Of a DNA stretch of 64,000 bases, positions 10,904 to 19,249 are shown in pieces. Each line of letters begins with the position of its first letter. Position 1 is the stretch's first letter. The stretch lies in the NCBI RefSeq assembly GCF_037200945.1, contig NZ_JBBCGP010000001.1, positions 2,292,501 through 2,356,500 on the forward strand, in the 5' to 3' direction. The position numbers and the translations under genes were made by a program. The DNA comes from Methylovirgula sp. (GTDB taxonomy: Bacteria > Pseudomonadota > Alphaproteobacteria > Rhizobiales > Beijerinckiaceae). Below the pieces are notes generated by a model. It saw only the letters and a program-made list of their open reading frames with translations, made no database searches and had not been told where the DNA came from.

Positions 10904-12202
10904 TCACAATGGGGGCATCGTCTGGGTGGCGGCCGTGCGAAGAGGTCGAGGATGGCTTGCCTGACGGCCGGCACGCTCGGTTGTGGTGGTGGTCCCCCGA
11001 CTCTTTTTTTTCCGTCCCGCTGCTTTGAGGCGGCGAGATTGGAGGAAGGCGTAGGCGATCATGGTCATCAAGGCGTGTCGGTGTAACCCAGTCCAGGATC
11101 TACCTTCGAAGTGATCGAGGCCAAGCTCCTCCTTGAGCTGCTGATGCGCCTGCTCACAGACCCATCTGGCTTTGATCGTGGCGGCGAGCATCTTGAGGCT
11201 CGCATCGGCCGGTAAGTTCGACACATAGTATTTTTGCTCGCCCGTCGACCGGCGTTCGCCGACGAGCCAGACCTCGTCGCCCGGCATGCACTGCATACGA
11301 TTATCGATCATGCGGTGCTTATGGCCATCCGCAACGCGAACACGCCGGGCCGCGAAGAGACATGTTAGCCGACCTTTGGTGCCCCGCCGCCAGCTGACCC
11401 TTTGCCATTTCCCTCCGGCCAACACCGCTTCAGCCGCGACCGGGGGCTGATCCGGGACGTGGTATTTGCGGGGCTTTCCGGCCTTCGCGATGGGGAAGAT
11501 CAGGACAACGTCGGCGGGATAAACGTTCTGGCGTCGCGACAGACCCACCGCCCACAGCAGACCGCGCTCGCTCAAAGCCTGACGGAAAGGCCCGCTGGAA
11601 CCGTATCCTGAATCGGCAAGCACACAGCCGAAACGAGCACCGGAGGCGATGACGCGGTCGATCTCCTCGATCGCAATTTCCGGCTTTGTCAAAGCAGTCT
11701 GTCTATCCTTCGGCACATGGGCTCGCGCCATGCGCGCAGGATCATTTGTCCAGCTCTCGGGCAGGAAGAGCCGCAGGCCCACCATCACCGGCACCTCACG
11801 CGACGCCAACGTCACCGAGACGAGCGATTGGCAGTTGGCAGTCTTTCCGAGCGACGAGGCATATTGTGGCGCGACGCCAACCGAGTGACATCCCTTCTTG
11901 GGCAACGCCGTGTCATCGATGACAAGAAACCCCGCCTCATCGCCAACCAGGCCATCTGCCTTCTTCAGCAGAGCAGCCTGGAGTGGAGCACTGTCCCAAA
12001 CTCCGGCAGCGACGAAATGATGAAGCTGATCGTAGCTGATCTCGCCAGCGCGCGTCGCCATCGGCTGAACGCTCTTGCGGTCTCCTGGACCGATCAGCCC
12101 GGCGATATAGGCTGGACACATCCGCGCCCTCGTCTTGTGCCGAAGCGCGGCGACAAACGGCGCAAGCCAGCGATCGAGATCCGCGTGCCAGTCAACGTCC
12201 AT
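10904..12202 (-). CDS. IS701-family transposase (C terminus frameshifted)
   Basis: DDE transposase of the IS701 family, 432 residues in this frame. The start at 12202 gives the typical MDVDWHADLDRWL opening and has GGAGGG 7 bases upstream. Conserved segments include FLVIDDTALPKKG, LADSGYG and RWVCEQAHQQLKEELGLDHFEGRSW. After GRKK the frame runs into low-complexity Thr and an abnormal ending. The +1 frame after an A8 run (11004-11011 on this strand's complement) instead encodes PPPQPSVPAVRQAILDLFA and a CPHC motif, ending at 10861 as family members do. One extra A therefore appears to have broken the C terminus. Confidence 0.88.
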   Translation of the reverse strand: MDVDWHADLDRWLAPFVAALRHKTRARMCPAYIAGLIGPGDRKSVQPMATRAGEISYDQLHHFVAAGVWDSAPLQAALLKKADGLVGDEAGFLVIDDTALPKKGCHSVGVAPQYASSLGKTANCQSLVSVTLASREVPVMVGLRLFLPESWTNDPARMARAHVPKDRQTALTKPEIAIEEIDRVIASGARFGCVLADSGYGSSGPFRQALSERGLLWAVGLSRRQNVYPADVVLIFPIAKAGKPRKYHVPDQPPVAAEAVLAGGKWQRVSWRRGTKGRLTCLFAARRVRVADGHKHRMIDNRMQCMPGDEVWLVGERRSTGEQKYYVSNLPADASLKMLAATIKARWVCEQAHQQLKEELGLDHFEGRSWTGLHRHALMTMIAYAFLQSRRLKAAGRKKKSRGTTTTTERAGRQASHPRPLRTAATQTMPPL

Positions 12203-12285
12203 TGATCGGCCCTCCATGAGCCGACCTCCCATGAATCACGCAAACCCGCTCTTGGGAATCCAAAAAACGCGCTACCACCAAAAAT

Positions 12286-12299
12286 CTGCCAAAGTAGTG
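12286..12299 (-). repeat. IS701-family right terminal inverted repeat
   Basis: CTGCCAAAGTAGTG, the reverse complement of the left end. It is the transposase 5' side of the element and abuts the CTAG that ends the neighbouring cysteine-rich protein gene. Confidence 0.9.
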
Positions 12300-12683
12300 C
12301 TAGTCGCGTGCCCACGTGCCCCGCTGGTCGTCATACCGGCGATAGTGGTGATATCTGCGGTCATAGCTGGTCGTAATCTTGCGGGCGCGACGTCGCGACT
12401 CCGGGACCGCTTGCGCAACAGGCTGAACCGGCTGAAAGACCGCTTTGCAAGGGGGGCTCAGATTGGCGACATTGGCCTGCATGCAGGCCGCCACCCGGTC
12501 GCTGTCGGGGATATACGCTCCGCAGAGGCGGAATGCATCCGGCGTGCAGGCTTCCTTCTGTGCCTCGCTGACTTCAAATGCGCGCGCGCCCATCGAGAAA
12601 CTCGATGCAAGCCCAACGGCAAGAGCGAGACCGGCACCCCGAGCAGCGTTCTTGTTGCGGAAAAAGCTCATCTGCGCGCGCAT
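12300..12683 (-). CDS. Small secreted cysteine-rich repeat protein
   Basis: A 127-residue secreted protein with a signal peptide ending near ARAF and four cysteines in the pattern C-x8-C-x14-C-x11-C, with a DAFRLC core. This resembles the small 'cysteine rich repeat' proteins common in Rhizobiales; their function is unknown. The C terminus is basic and tyrosine-rich. GAGGGA lies just before the ATG at 12683. Its TAG stop is part of the CTAG target of the insertion element, and originally it would have overlapped the stop of the convergent gene now at 10325-10858. Confidence 0.7.
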   Translation of the reverse strand: MRAQMSFFRNKNAARGAGLALAVGLASSFSMGARAFEVSEAQKEACTPDAFRLCGAYIPDSDRVAACMQANVANLSPPCKAVFQPVQPVAQAVPESRRRARKITTSYDRRYHHYRRYDDQRGTWARD

Positions 12684-12925
12684 GGAAATCCCTCTTCGAT
12701 GCGATCCTGTGGACCGACCGGCATCGGCAATCCCGATTTTAACACGGTGGGTCCACCCCCAGTTCCTTTAGATAGATCAATTCACAAGCTTCGCATCCCC
12801 GCCAAGCGAAAATTGAACATGTGTGTGTCGATCACAGGGCGGGTGTCGCCTAACCGAACGTTCAAATGATTTTAATTGACAAGGAAACTAATTTCAGCGA
12901 AAGCCATCATGACAGGGAGACTGCC

Positions 12926-13381
12926 ATGGCGCGCGCCGCATCCGAACTCACCGCTCACCTTGGCTATTGGCTGCGTTTTGTCTCCAATCATGTGTCGCTC
13001 GCCTTCGCCCGCAAGCTCGAAAGCCGGGGCGTGACCGTTGCTGAATGGGTCGTCCTGCGTGAGCTTTATGAGTCAGCCCCGGTCGCGCCCAGCGAGGTCG
13101 CGGAGCGGCTCGGGCTCACCCGGGGCGCGATCAGCAAGCTCGCCGACAGGTTGATCGCGAAATCGTTTCTGGTGCGCCGCGCAAGTCTCGCAGATGGGCG
13201 CGCACAACGTCTGGCGCTAACCGCGCAGGGGCGGCTGATTGTGCCTGGCTTGGCGGCGCTCGCCGACGAAAACGACGCCGAATTTTTTGCTCATCTGAAC
13301 GCCCGCGACCGCGCCGATCTGAAGCGCATCCTGCACAATCTCGTTGTGCAACACGGGCTTAAAATCGTGCCGATGTCTTGA
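12926..13381 (+). CDS. MarR family transcriptional regulator
   Basis: A 151-residue winged-helix repressor or activator. The central region shows the MarR layout: APSEVAERLGLTRGAISKLADRLI is the DNA-recognition part, followed by the wing RRASLADGRAQRLALT. The ATG at 12926 has AGGGAG upstream; the frame extends further upstream without a plausible start. The 242-base gap before it contains a weak inverted repeat near 12862-12879 that could be an autoregulatory site. Ligand and targets are unknown, though the next genes may be in its unit. Confidence 0.88.
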   Translation: MARAASELTAHLGYWLRFVSNHVSLAFARKLESRGVTVAEWVVLRELYESAPVAPSEVAERLGLTRGAISKLADRLIAKSFLVRRASLADGRAQRLALTAQGRLIVPGLAALADENDAEFFAHLNARDRADLKRILHNLVVQHGLKIVPMS

Positions 13382-13418
13382 CGTCGTCATGGCGGCATCG
13401 CGAGACCGGGGCAGACAA

Positions 13419-13829
13419 ATGAACGCAGAGCAAGTCGCAATCGCACAAGACTGCCACGAGGGCGCGGAGACGGACCGGATGACGTTTCCGCAAAGCGTCG
13501 CAAAGCTGACGGACGCGGGCTTCGACGGTTATCTTGTCGATCTGCGCCGCGCGACACGAACGTTTTATCTGCCGGATGGCGAAAGCCTCGATCTTTCAAC
13601 TGCGAAGATGGCTCAAAACGTGGCGTCACGCTTCGATGTGGAGAGTATCAGGGCGGCGATCCGCGAGGCTCAGGCTTTGGCGCCCGGCTATACTTATCGA
13701 GGCTTTTGCGTCAAGGTCGCCGCAGCGGGCTGCGCCGGCTATCTCGTCTCCTTCCCAGAGCGACGTGTGCTTTATTTTGGTCGCACGGGCGAAACGCACG
13801 TGGAACATTTTCCTCGCGCGCAATCCTAG
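13419..13829 (+). CDS. DUF1398 family protein
   Basis: A 136-residue protein of the DUF1398 family, small soluble proteins without known function. Family features are the opening MNAEQVAIAQDC, the segment FDGYLVDLRRATRTFYLPDG and the closing YLVSFPERRVLYFGR. The ATG at 13419 matches the usual family start; an in-frame ATG at 13389 is the alternative. It lies 37 bases after the marR gene and 14 bases before the VOC gene, so the three may form one unit. Confidence 0.75.
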   Translation: MNAEQVAIAQDCHEGAETDRMTFPQSVAKLTDAGFDGYLVDLRRATRTFYLPDGESLDLSTAKMAQNVASRFDVESIRAAIREAQALAPGYTYRGFCVKVAAAGCAGYLVSFPERRVLYFGRTGETHVEHFPRAQS

Positions 13830-13843
13830 GCAGAGGCTCAAGC

Positions 13844-14206
13844 ATGTTCGATCATATCGGCATCCACACAAACCAGTTCGACGCCTTGATCTCTTTCTAC
13901 GAGGCGGCTTTGGCGCCGCTCGGCTACGGTAAGCTCGCAAGCTTCGAAGACGCCGCGGCGTTCGGAACCGACAAACCGGCACTGTGGATTGGCACCGTCG
14001 AGGCAAAGCCCGTCGGCATCCACATCGCGCTGTCCGCTGCCAACCCGGCTGCGGTCGATCGCTTTTATGCCGCCGCAATTGCCGCGGGCGGCAAAGACAA
14101 CGGAGCGCCCGGGCCGCGTCCGGATTATGCGCCGGGCTATTACGCCGCTTTCATTATCGACCCGGATGGCAACAATCTCGAAGCCGTCCACCGGCAACCT
14201 GCTTGA
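13844..14206 (+). CDS. VOC family (glyoxalase-like) protein
   Basis: A 120-residue single-unit vicinal-oxygen-chelate protein, usually a metal-dependent enzyme or resistance protein working as a dimer. It begins FDHIGIHTNQFDALISFYEAAL and ends AFIIDPDGNNLEAVHR, which supplies the typical His and Glu metal ligands. The substrate cannot be told from sequence. It starts 14 bases after the DUF1398 gene and is followed 14 bases later by a phosphatase gene. Confidence 0.85.
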   Translation: MFDHIGIHTNQFDALISFYEAALAPLGYGKLASFEDAAAFGTDKPALWIGTVEAKPVGIHIALSAANPAAVDRFYAAAIAAGGKDNGAPGPRPDYAPGYYAAFIIDPDGNNLEAVHRQPA

Positions 14207-14220
14207 ACACGGAACTGTCG

Positions 14221-14859
14221 ATGCCAAAATTTGCAATGCCGACATTCAAAATTCTCGCCGCTTTTGCTGTCGCGCTCTGTCTCTGCGGCGGCCCCGCGCT
14301 TGCGCGCCATCATCACCATCATCACTACGACGATGATAACGCAGCCGTTGCCTCGGGCCTCGCCGGGGATACGTTGCTGATCGTGCGCCACGCCGAAAAG
14401 CCCGACGGCGAAGGCAATCCCGGGCTTGCGCCCGCGGGCGAAGCGCGTGCCAAGGCTTACGCCGATTATTTTGCGCATTTGCAGATCGACGGCGCGCCGG
14501 TGAAGATCGGCACGATCATCGCCTCCTCGGATTCCGAGAACAGCGCGCGTCCGCGCCTGACCGTCACGCCATTCAGTCAGGCCAGCGGCATCAAGATCGA
14601 GCAGCCGTTTCCCGACAAGGAGGTGAAGGCGCTCGCGCATTGGCTCGCGGCCGGCACGCCCAATCGCACCATTCTTATTGCCTGGCATCACGGAAAGCTG
14701 CCGAAACTGTTGCGCGAACTCGGCGCAGACAGCGAGGATCTCGTTCCGGGCGGCGTGTGGCCGGAGGATACTTACAATTGGCTGATCGTGCTCAAATACG
14801 ACAGCGACGGCAATCTTTCGGAAGCCAAGAAAATCGTCGAGCCCGCGTTTGCAAATTGA
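14221..14859 (+). CDS. Histidine phosphatase family protein, exported
   Basis: A 212-residue protein with a signal peptide (cleavage near ALA-R, residue 29) and a histidine phosphatase core. The catalytic LIVRHAEK is at about residues 53-60 and a second conserved histidine is in AWHHGKLP. Directly after the signal peptide is a natural run of six histidines followed by YDDD, which may bind metal in the periplasm. The substrate is unknown. The stop lies only 4 bases from the end of the convergent ABC permease gene. Confidence 0.8.
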   Translation: MPKFAMPTFKILAAFAVALCLCGGPALARHHHHHHYDDDNAAVASGLAGDTLLIVRHAEKPDGEGNPGLAPAGEARAKAYADYFAHLQIDGAPVKIGTIIASSDSENSARPRLTVTPFSQASGIKIEQPFPDKEVKALAHWLAAGTPNRTILIAWHHGKLPKLLRELGADSEDLVPGGVWPEDTYNWLIVLKYDSDGNLSEAKKIVEPAFAN

Positions 14860-14863
14860 GTAA

Positions 14864-15625
14864 CTATGACTTCAGCCGGTAGCCTGTCTTGAAGATCCAG
14901 ACCACAATGCCGAGGCAGAGCACGAGAAACAGCAACGTCATGCCAAGGCTGATGCCGACGTTGATGTCGGAAAGGCCATAGAAGCTCCAGCGGAACCCGC
15001 TGATGAGATAGACCACCGGATTGATCAAGGTGACGTTGCGCCAGAACGGCGGCAACATATCGATCGAGTAAAAACTGCCGCCAAGAAACGTGAGCGGTGT
15101 CACGACCAGAAGCGGGATCAATTGCAGCTTTTCGAAGCTGTCCGCCCAGATGCCGATAACGAAGCCAAACAGGCTGAATGTAACGCTGGTGAGCACCAGA
15201 AACGCCAACATCCAGAACGGATGCAGGATATGGATGTTGATGAAAAGGGCCGCGGTGGCGAGCGTCAGCAGGCCGAGAACGATTGATTTCGACGCTGACG
15301 CGCCGACGTAGCCGATGACGATCTCAACGGCCGAGACCGGCGCCGACAAAATCTCGTAGATCGTTCCGACGAAGCGCGGAAAATAGATGCCGAACGAGGC
15401 GTTGCTGATGCTCTGCGTCAACAGGTTGAGCATGATCAGGCCCGGCACGATGAAGGCACCGTAGCTCACGCCGCCGACATGCGAGATACGCGAGCCGATC
15501 GCCGAGCCGAAGACCACGAAATAGAGCGCCGTCGACAGGATCGGCGAGACGATGCTCTGCAGCAGGGTGCGCCGCGTGCGCGACATCTCGTAGACGTAGA
15601 TCGCCCGGATCGCCTGGAAATTCAT
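14864..15625 (-). CDS. ABC-2 type transporter permease
   Basis: A 253-residue membrane subunit with six hydrophobic segments, of the ABC-2 family (YadH/NodJ-like). The conserved end of the family, GFRWSFYGLSDINV followed by a last helix, is present. It pairs with the ATPase encoded just upstream; the two genes overlap by ATGA. The exporter's cargo is unknown; relatives move lipids, polysaccharides or drugs out of the cytoplasm. Confidence 0.88.
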   Translation of the reverse strand: MNFQAIRAIYVYEMSRTRRTLLQSIVSPILSTALYFVVFGSAIGSRISHVGGVSYGAFIVPGLIMLNLLTQSISNASFGIYFPRFVGTIYEILSAPVSAVEIVIGYVGASASKSIVLGLLTLATAALFINIHILHPFWMLAFLVLTSVTFSLFGFVIGIWADSFEKLQLIPLLVVTPLTFLGGSFYSIDMLPPFWRNVTLINPVVYLISGFRWSFYGLSDINVGISLGMTLLFLVLCLGIVVWIFKTGYRLKS

Positions 15626-16548
15626 GCTGTCTTTCCGATGAGGCTGACGAAAATATCTTCGAGCGAACTCTGCTCGGTGCGCAGGTCGCTGACTTCGACG
15701 CCAGCCGTGCGCAAACTGTCAAACAGTGCCGCGACAGGCGCGGCGCCGCCGTCTTCGCTGTAGGTATAAGTCAACTCACGGCCGTCGTCTGAAAGGCTCA
15801 GCGGATAGGCTTGCAGCGAAGCGGGCAGGGCGGCGAGCGGGGCGGCGAGCATGAGCGTCAGCTTTTTCTTGCCGAGCTTCAGCATCAGCCGATTTTTGTC
15901 TTCGACGAGAATCAACTCGCCCTGCCGGATGACGCCGACGCGATCGGCCATCTCCTCGGCTTCTTCGAGATAATGCGTGGTGAGGATGATCGTCGTGCCG
16001 GCAGCGCGCAGTTTGCGCACCAGATCCCACATGCCACGGCGCAATTCGACATCGACGCCGGCTGTCGGTTCGTCGAGGAAAAGGATATCGGGCTGATGCG
16101 ACAAAGCCTTGGCGATCATCATGCGCCGCTTCATGCCGCCGGAGAGGGTGCGCGCCTGGCTATCCTTGCGGTCCCAGAGCGAGAGATCGCGCAGCAGACT
16201 TTCTAGATAGGCGTCGTCCGGCGCCTTGCCGAAGAGGCCGCGGCTGAGCTTGACCGTCGCCCACACACTCTCAAAGAAATCGATGGTCAATTCCTGCGGC
16301 ACAAGGCCGATCATCGCGCGGGCGGCACGGAAATCGCGAATGATGTCGTGACCCGCCGCGGTGATCGTGCCGGCGGTGGGCGTGACGATGCCGCAGATGA
16401 TGCTGATCAGGGTCGTCTTGCCCGCGCCGTTGGGGCCGAGCAGGGCGAAAATCTCGCCCTTGCCGATCTCAAGGCTCACGTCCTTCAGCGCCGCGCGGCC
16501 GCCGGAATAGGTTTTCGAAAGATGGCTGACGGAGATGATGGGCGACAT
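15622..16548 (-). CDS. ABC transporter ATP-binding protein
   Basis: A 308-residue ABC-2 type ATPase (YadG-like). Walker A is GPNGAGKT, the signature is LSGGMKRR, Walker B is ILFLDEPTAGVD and the switch histidine is in TTHYLEEAEEM. A C-terminal region of about 85 residues follows the nucleotide domain. The start at 16548 gives the typical opening PIISVSHLSKTYSGG; a longer frame begins at 16608. It precedes and overlaps the permease gene, so both are made together. Confidence 0.9.
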   Translation of the reverse strand: MSPIISVSHLSKTYSGGRAALKDVSLEIGKGEIFALLGPNGAGKTTLISIICGIVTPTAGTITAAGHDIIRDFRAARAMIGLVPQELTIDFFESVWATVKLSRGLFGKAPDDAYLESLLRDLSLWDRKDSQARTLSGGMKRRMMIAKALSHQPDILFLDEPTAGVDVELRRGMWDLVRKLRAAGTTIILTTHYLEEAEEMADRVGVIRQGELILVEDKNRLMLKLGKKKLTLMLAAPLAALPASLQAYPLSLSDDGRELTYTYSEDGGAAPVAALFDSLRTAGVEVSDLRTEQSSLEDIFVSLIGKTA

Positions 16549-16632
16549 GGGCCGGATGGATGGCGGGTGGGCGACTCGGGGGCCGCTTTTAGAGCATCGC
16601 CCCCCCAAGTGGAAATCGGATTTGCGTCCGGC

Positions 16633-17928
16633 CTATTCGCCCGCCTCCAAAGCGCCGGCAAACTGCGGCGCAACCTTTTGTTTTTCGATCATGAGTGACA
16701 GAAATGCCGCGGCGAGGCCGGTTGCGCCGGCGATGACGAACGCCTCTAGATAGCTGCCTTGCGCGGTACGGATAAGCCCCGCGAGCAGAGCCGCGGTCGC
16801 CGCGCCAAGCTGATGGCCGGCGACAACCCAGCCGAAGATGATCGGCGCGTTCTTGTCGCCGAACTTTTCATTGGCGATGCGCACGGTTGGGGGCACCGTC
16901 GCGATCCAATCGAGGCCATAAAAAGCCGCGAACAGCGACAGGCTCACGAACGAGAAGTTCGAATAGGGCAGATAGATCAGCGATAGACCCCGCAGCCCGT
17001 AATAAACGAACAGCAGTTTGCGCGGATCGTAGCGATCGGTCAGCCAGCCTGAAAACGTCGTGCCGAAAATATCGAAAATGCCCATCATCGCCAGCAGGCC
17101 GGCGGCGTGGACTTCGGCGATGCCGTTGTCGCCGCAGAAGGCAATGAGATGCGTACCGACGAGTCCGTTGGTCGTGAAGCCGCAGATGAAGAATGTCGCG
17201 AACAGAAACCAAAAGGTTCGTGTCCGTGCCGCCATCGCCAGATCGCCGAGCGCGACAGTGAAAGGATTATGCGCAGGGGCCGATGCGGCTAGCTCGTCCT
17301 CGGTCGCCCCGTAGCGCCGTAAGCCGATCGCCGCCGGACTTTCGGGAACGAGGAACGCGATCAACGGAATGAGCGCGAGGGCGCAGCCCGCGATCGTCAG
17401 GACCACCGGCTTCCAGCCGCCCCAGGCGGCGAGGCCCGCGAGGCCAGGCAGGAAGATGAGCGTTCCGGTCGACATGCTCGCTGTCAGCAGGCCCATGATC
17501 AGGCCGCGATGCGTCGCAAACCAGCGGTTGACGATCGTGGCGGCCAACACATTGGCGACGACGCCAGAGCCGAGGCCGGAGAGCACGCCCCATGTCAGAA
17601 AGAGCTGCCATTGCGCATTCATGAATACGCTGACGCCTGCCGCCAAAGCCATCAGGACAATGGCTGCGAGCACCGTTCGGCGCAGGCCGAATTGCTGCAT
17701 GGCTGCGGCGGCAAAGGGACCTGTGAGGCCATAAAGGAAAATGCCGAGGGCGGCGGCGGCCGAAACTGTGCCGGCGCTCCAGCCGAACGCTTTTTGCCAG
17801 GGCAGCAGTAACACACCAGGCGTCGCGCGCAGGCCCGCCGCGGCGAGCAGGGCGAGGAAGATCGCGGCGACGACAACGAAGACGTAGTTCTGGCCGAAGG
17901 GATAACTTGTTCGAGTGCGCATATTCAT
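16633..17928 (-). CDS. MFS transporter
   Basis: A 431-residue major facilitator with 12 predicted helices. It resembles the oxalate/formate-antiporter-like and monocarboxylate-type MFS group (TPGVLLLPWQKAFGWS near helix 1, GWLTDRYDPRKLL after helix 8). The substrate is unknown. An alternative ATG lies at 17922. It diverges from a tetR gene 57 bases away, and two copies of a TetR-type palindrome fill that gap, so the regulator most likely represses this transporter. Confidence 0.85.
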   Translation of the reverse strand: MNMRTRTSYPFGQNYVFVVVAAIFLALLAAAGLRATPGVLLLPWQKAFGWSAGTVSAAAALGIFLYGLTGPFAAAAMQQFGLRRTVLAAIVLMALAAGVSVFMNAQWQLFLTWGVLSGLGSGVVANVLAATIVNRWFATHRGLIMGLLTASMSTGTLIFLPGLAGLAAWGGWKPVVLTIAGCALALIPLIAFLVPESPAAIGLRRYGATEDELAASAPAHNPFTVALGDLAMAARTRTFWFLFATFFICGFTTNGLVGTHLIAFCGDNGIAEVHAAGLLAMMGIFDIFGTTFSGWLTDRYDPRKLLFVYYGLRGLSLIYLPYSNFSFVSLSLFAAFYGLDWIATVPPTVRIANEKFGDKNAPIIFGWVVAGHQLGAATAALLAGLIRTAQGSYLEAFVIAGATGLAAAFLSLMIEKQKVAPQFAGALEAGE

Positions 17929-17930
17929 GT

Positions 17931-17942
17931 TACTGATCGGTA
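17931..17942. promoter_or_regulatory. Putative TetR operator, copy 1
   Basis: TACTGATCGGTA, a near-palindrome directly before the MFS start. It shares the TAC-GA-C-GTA core with the second copy 30 bases away, center to center. The position fits repression of the MFS gene. Confidence 0.55.
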
Positions 17943-17960
17943 TGTGTCGGGCTTAATACG

Positions 17961-17972
17961 TACCGAGCGGTA
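17961..17972. promoter_or_regulatory. Putative TetR operator, copy 2
   Basis: TACCGAGCGGTA, with TACC/GGTA arms, lies 13 bases before the tetR start. Together with copy 1 it fits a site for divergent control of the MFS and tetR genes. Confidence 0.55.
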
Positions 17973-17985
17973 ACATTGTCAAGTC

Positions 17986-18594
17986 ATGTTGGACCGGATG
18001 AGCGCACAGGCGGACAAATCGAGACGTAAAGCCGGTGGCATTCCACGCGCGGCCGACCGTATCCGCGTCTCGGCCCGCGAATTATTTTATCGCGAGGGCA
18101 TCCGCGCCGTCGGCGTGGATGAGATCGTCCATCGCGCCGGCGTCACCAAGCCGAGCCTCTATCGCAGCTTTGCCTCCAAGGACGAACTCGCGGCCGCCTA
18201 TCTGCGCGACTACGATCGCGATTTCTGGGAAAGGTTCGAGCGCCCGCGCGGGAAGACTTACGCCGACCCGCGCCAACAGGTTCTCGCCTATATCGCTGAA
18301 CTGGCGGGGCGGGCGGTCGGGCGCGGCTATCGTGGCTGCGGGCTCAGCAACGCCGCGATCGAATATCCGACGCCTGACCATCCCGCCCGCAAGGTGGCGG
18401 AAGCGCACAAGAAAGCGGTGCGCCAGCGTCTACGCGACCTTGCCGCGGCGATGGGCGCACGCGAGCCGGATGTCCTCGGCGACAGCCTGCTTCTGCTGAT
18501 CGAGGGCATCTATGGCTCCGGCCAGCAGTCGGAAGACGGCCCGGCGCAGTCCGCCGTCGCGGCGGCAGAACGTCTCATCGACAGTTTCACATAG
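17986..18594 (+). CDS. TetR family transcriptional regulator
   Basis: A 202-residue TetR-type repressor. The N-terminal helix-turn-helix is clear: ARELFYREGIRAVGVDEIV, then AGVTKPSLYRSFASKDELAA. The C-terminal ligand region has GCGLSNAAIEYP, typical of the YxaF/LmrA-like group. An ATG at 17998 with GGACCGG just before it is an alternative start. It diverges from the MFS transporter gene with two palindromic sites between them. Confidence 0.9.
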   Translation: MLDRMSAQADKSRRKAGGIPRAADRIRVSARELFYREGIRAVGVDEIVHRAGVTKPSLYRSFASKDELAAAYLRDYDRDFWERFERPRGKTYADPRQQVLAYIAELAGRAVGRGYRGCGLSNAAIEYPTPDHPARKVAEAHKKAVRQRLRDLAAAMGAREPDVLGDSLLLLIEGIYGSGQQSEDGPAQSAVAAAERLIDSFT

Positions 18595-18669
18595 GGCCGT
18601 GAACAGTCGGGCGCGGATACATAGATATGAGGCGTTCCGAGCCCGCCCATCACCGGAGTCCAAAGCGCG

Positions 18670-19104
18670 ATGGATGAAAAAGCTTATAATTTCTTCGATC
18701 TGGCAGAAATCAAAGCTCGCTTTCCTGATCGTGCCGAGTCGATGATTGTCGATGCCTACCTGTCGGACCACGAGTCTGCGAGTTCGCGGTTGTTCCGGCT
18801 CTATCATCCGATCCCACGTCACCTTCACGAGACCTGCGACGAGCATCTCGTTTTGCTCGATGGCGAGGTCGATTTCGCCATTGCCGACGAACCGCCGCGC
18901 CGGCTTCGCGCGGGGCAGATGGTGACCTTTCTGCGCAACATTGTGCATGGGATTCAGCCGGTAGAAGGTGGGGCACCCGCCGTTTTCTTCACTGTCGATA
19001 CGCCGCGCCGGGCGCCCGGCGACGTGCATTTCGTCGATTCCGCCGAGTCCAAGGGACGGCGTTTCGTGACCCACCTTGCCAGCTATGAAGCGCGATCGGC
19101 GTGA
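18670..19104 (+). CDS. Cupin domain protein
   Basis: A 144-residue single-domain cupin. Motif 1 is HLHETCDEHLVLLDGEVDF, with the His-x-His and Glu metal ligands, and motif 2 carries VHGIQP. Small cupins of this kind bind a metal and act as isomerases, dioxygenases or sensors, and the substrate cannot be deduced here. It sits 75 bases after tetR and 145 bases before recA on the same strand. Confidence 0.75.
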   Translation: MDEKAYNFFDLAEIKARFPDRAESMIVDAYLSDHESASSRLFRLYHPIPRHLHETCDEHLVLLDGEVDFAIADEPPRRLRAGQMVTFLRNIVHGIQPVEGGAPAVFFTVDTPRRAPGDVHFVDSAESKGRRFVTHLASYEARSA

Positions 19105-19126
19105 AGTGTCGATAAATGGGAGGAAA

Positions 19127-19141
19127 GAACAAAAAAAGAAC
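19127..19141 (+). promoter_or_regulatory. SOS box (GAAC-N7-GAAC) of recA
   Basis: The sequence GAAC, seven A residues, GAAC is an exact match to the direct-repeat LexA site of Alphaproteobacteria. It lies about 110 bases before the recA start, as expected for LexA repression of recA. Confidence 0.88.
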
Positions 19142-19249
19142 TTGGTGAGAAGGAACAAATAGCGTACATTTCTCGGCGCAGGCGGAAGCGTCGCCGCCGC
19201 GCAAACACATTGCACTTGTCCGCACGCCCGTGTCAGAAGGAATCATTCG

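Larger units (their letters stand above)
10859..12299 (-). mobile_element. IS701-family insertion sequence (1441 bp)
   Basis: Complete element with perfect 14-bp terminal inverted repeats (10859-10872 and 12286-12299) around a single transposase gene. It is flanked by TTAG on the left (10855-10858) and CTAG on the right (12300-12303), which fits the YTAR 4-bp target duplication known for IS701, with one base changed. The CTAG target served as overlapping stop codons of two convergent genes, so both survive. The transposase carries an apparent frameshift, so the copy may be inactive. Confidence 0.9.

Noticed and set aside
11001..11011. Programmed -1 frameshift site (A AAA AAG) in the transposase
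   Set aside because: The heptamer is present, but a -1 shift leads to a frame without the conserved C terminus. The correct frame is +1, so an inserted base or slippage fits better.
12862..12879. Inverted repeat TCAAAT-N6-AATTGA as a MarR operator
   Set aside because: Arms match only in part and no second copy or promoter was seen, so it was not listed as a feature.
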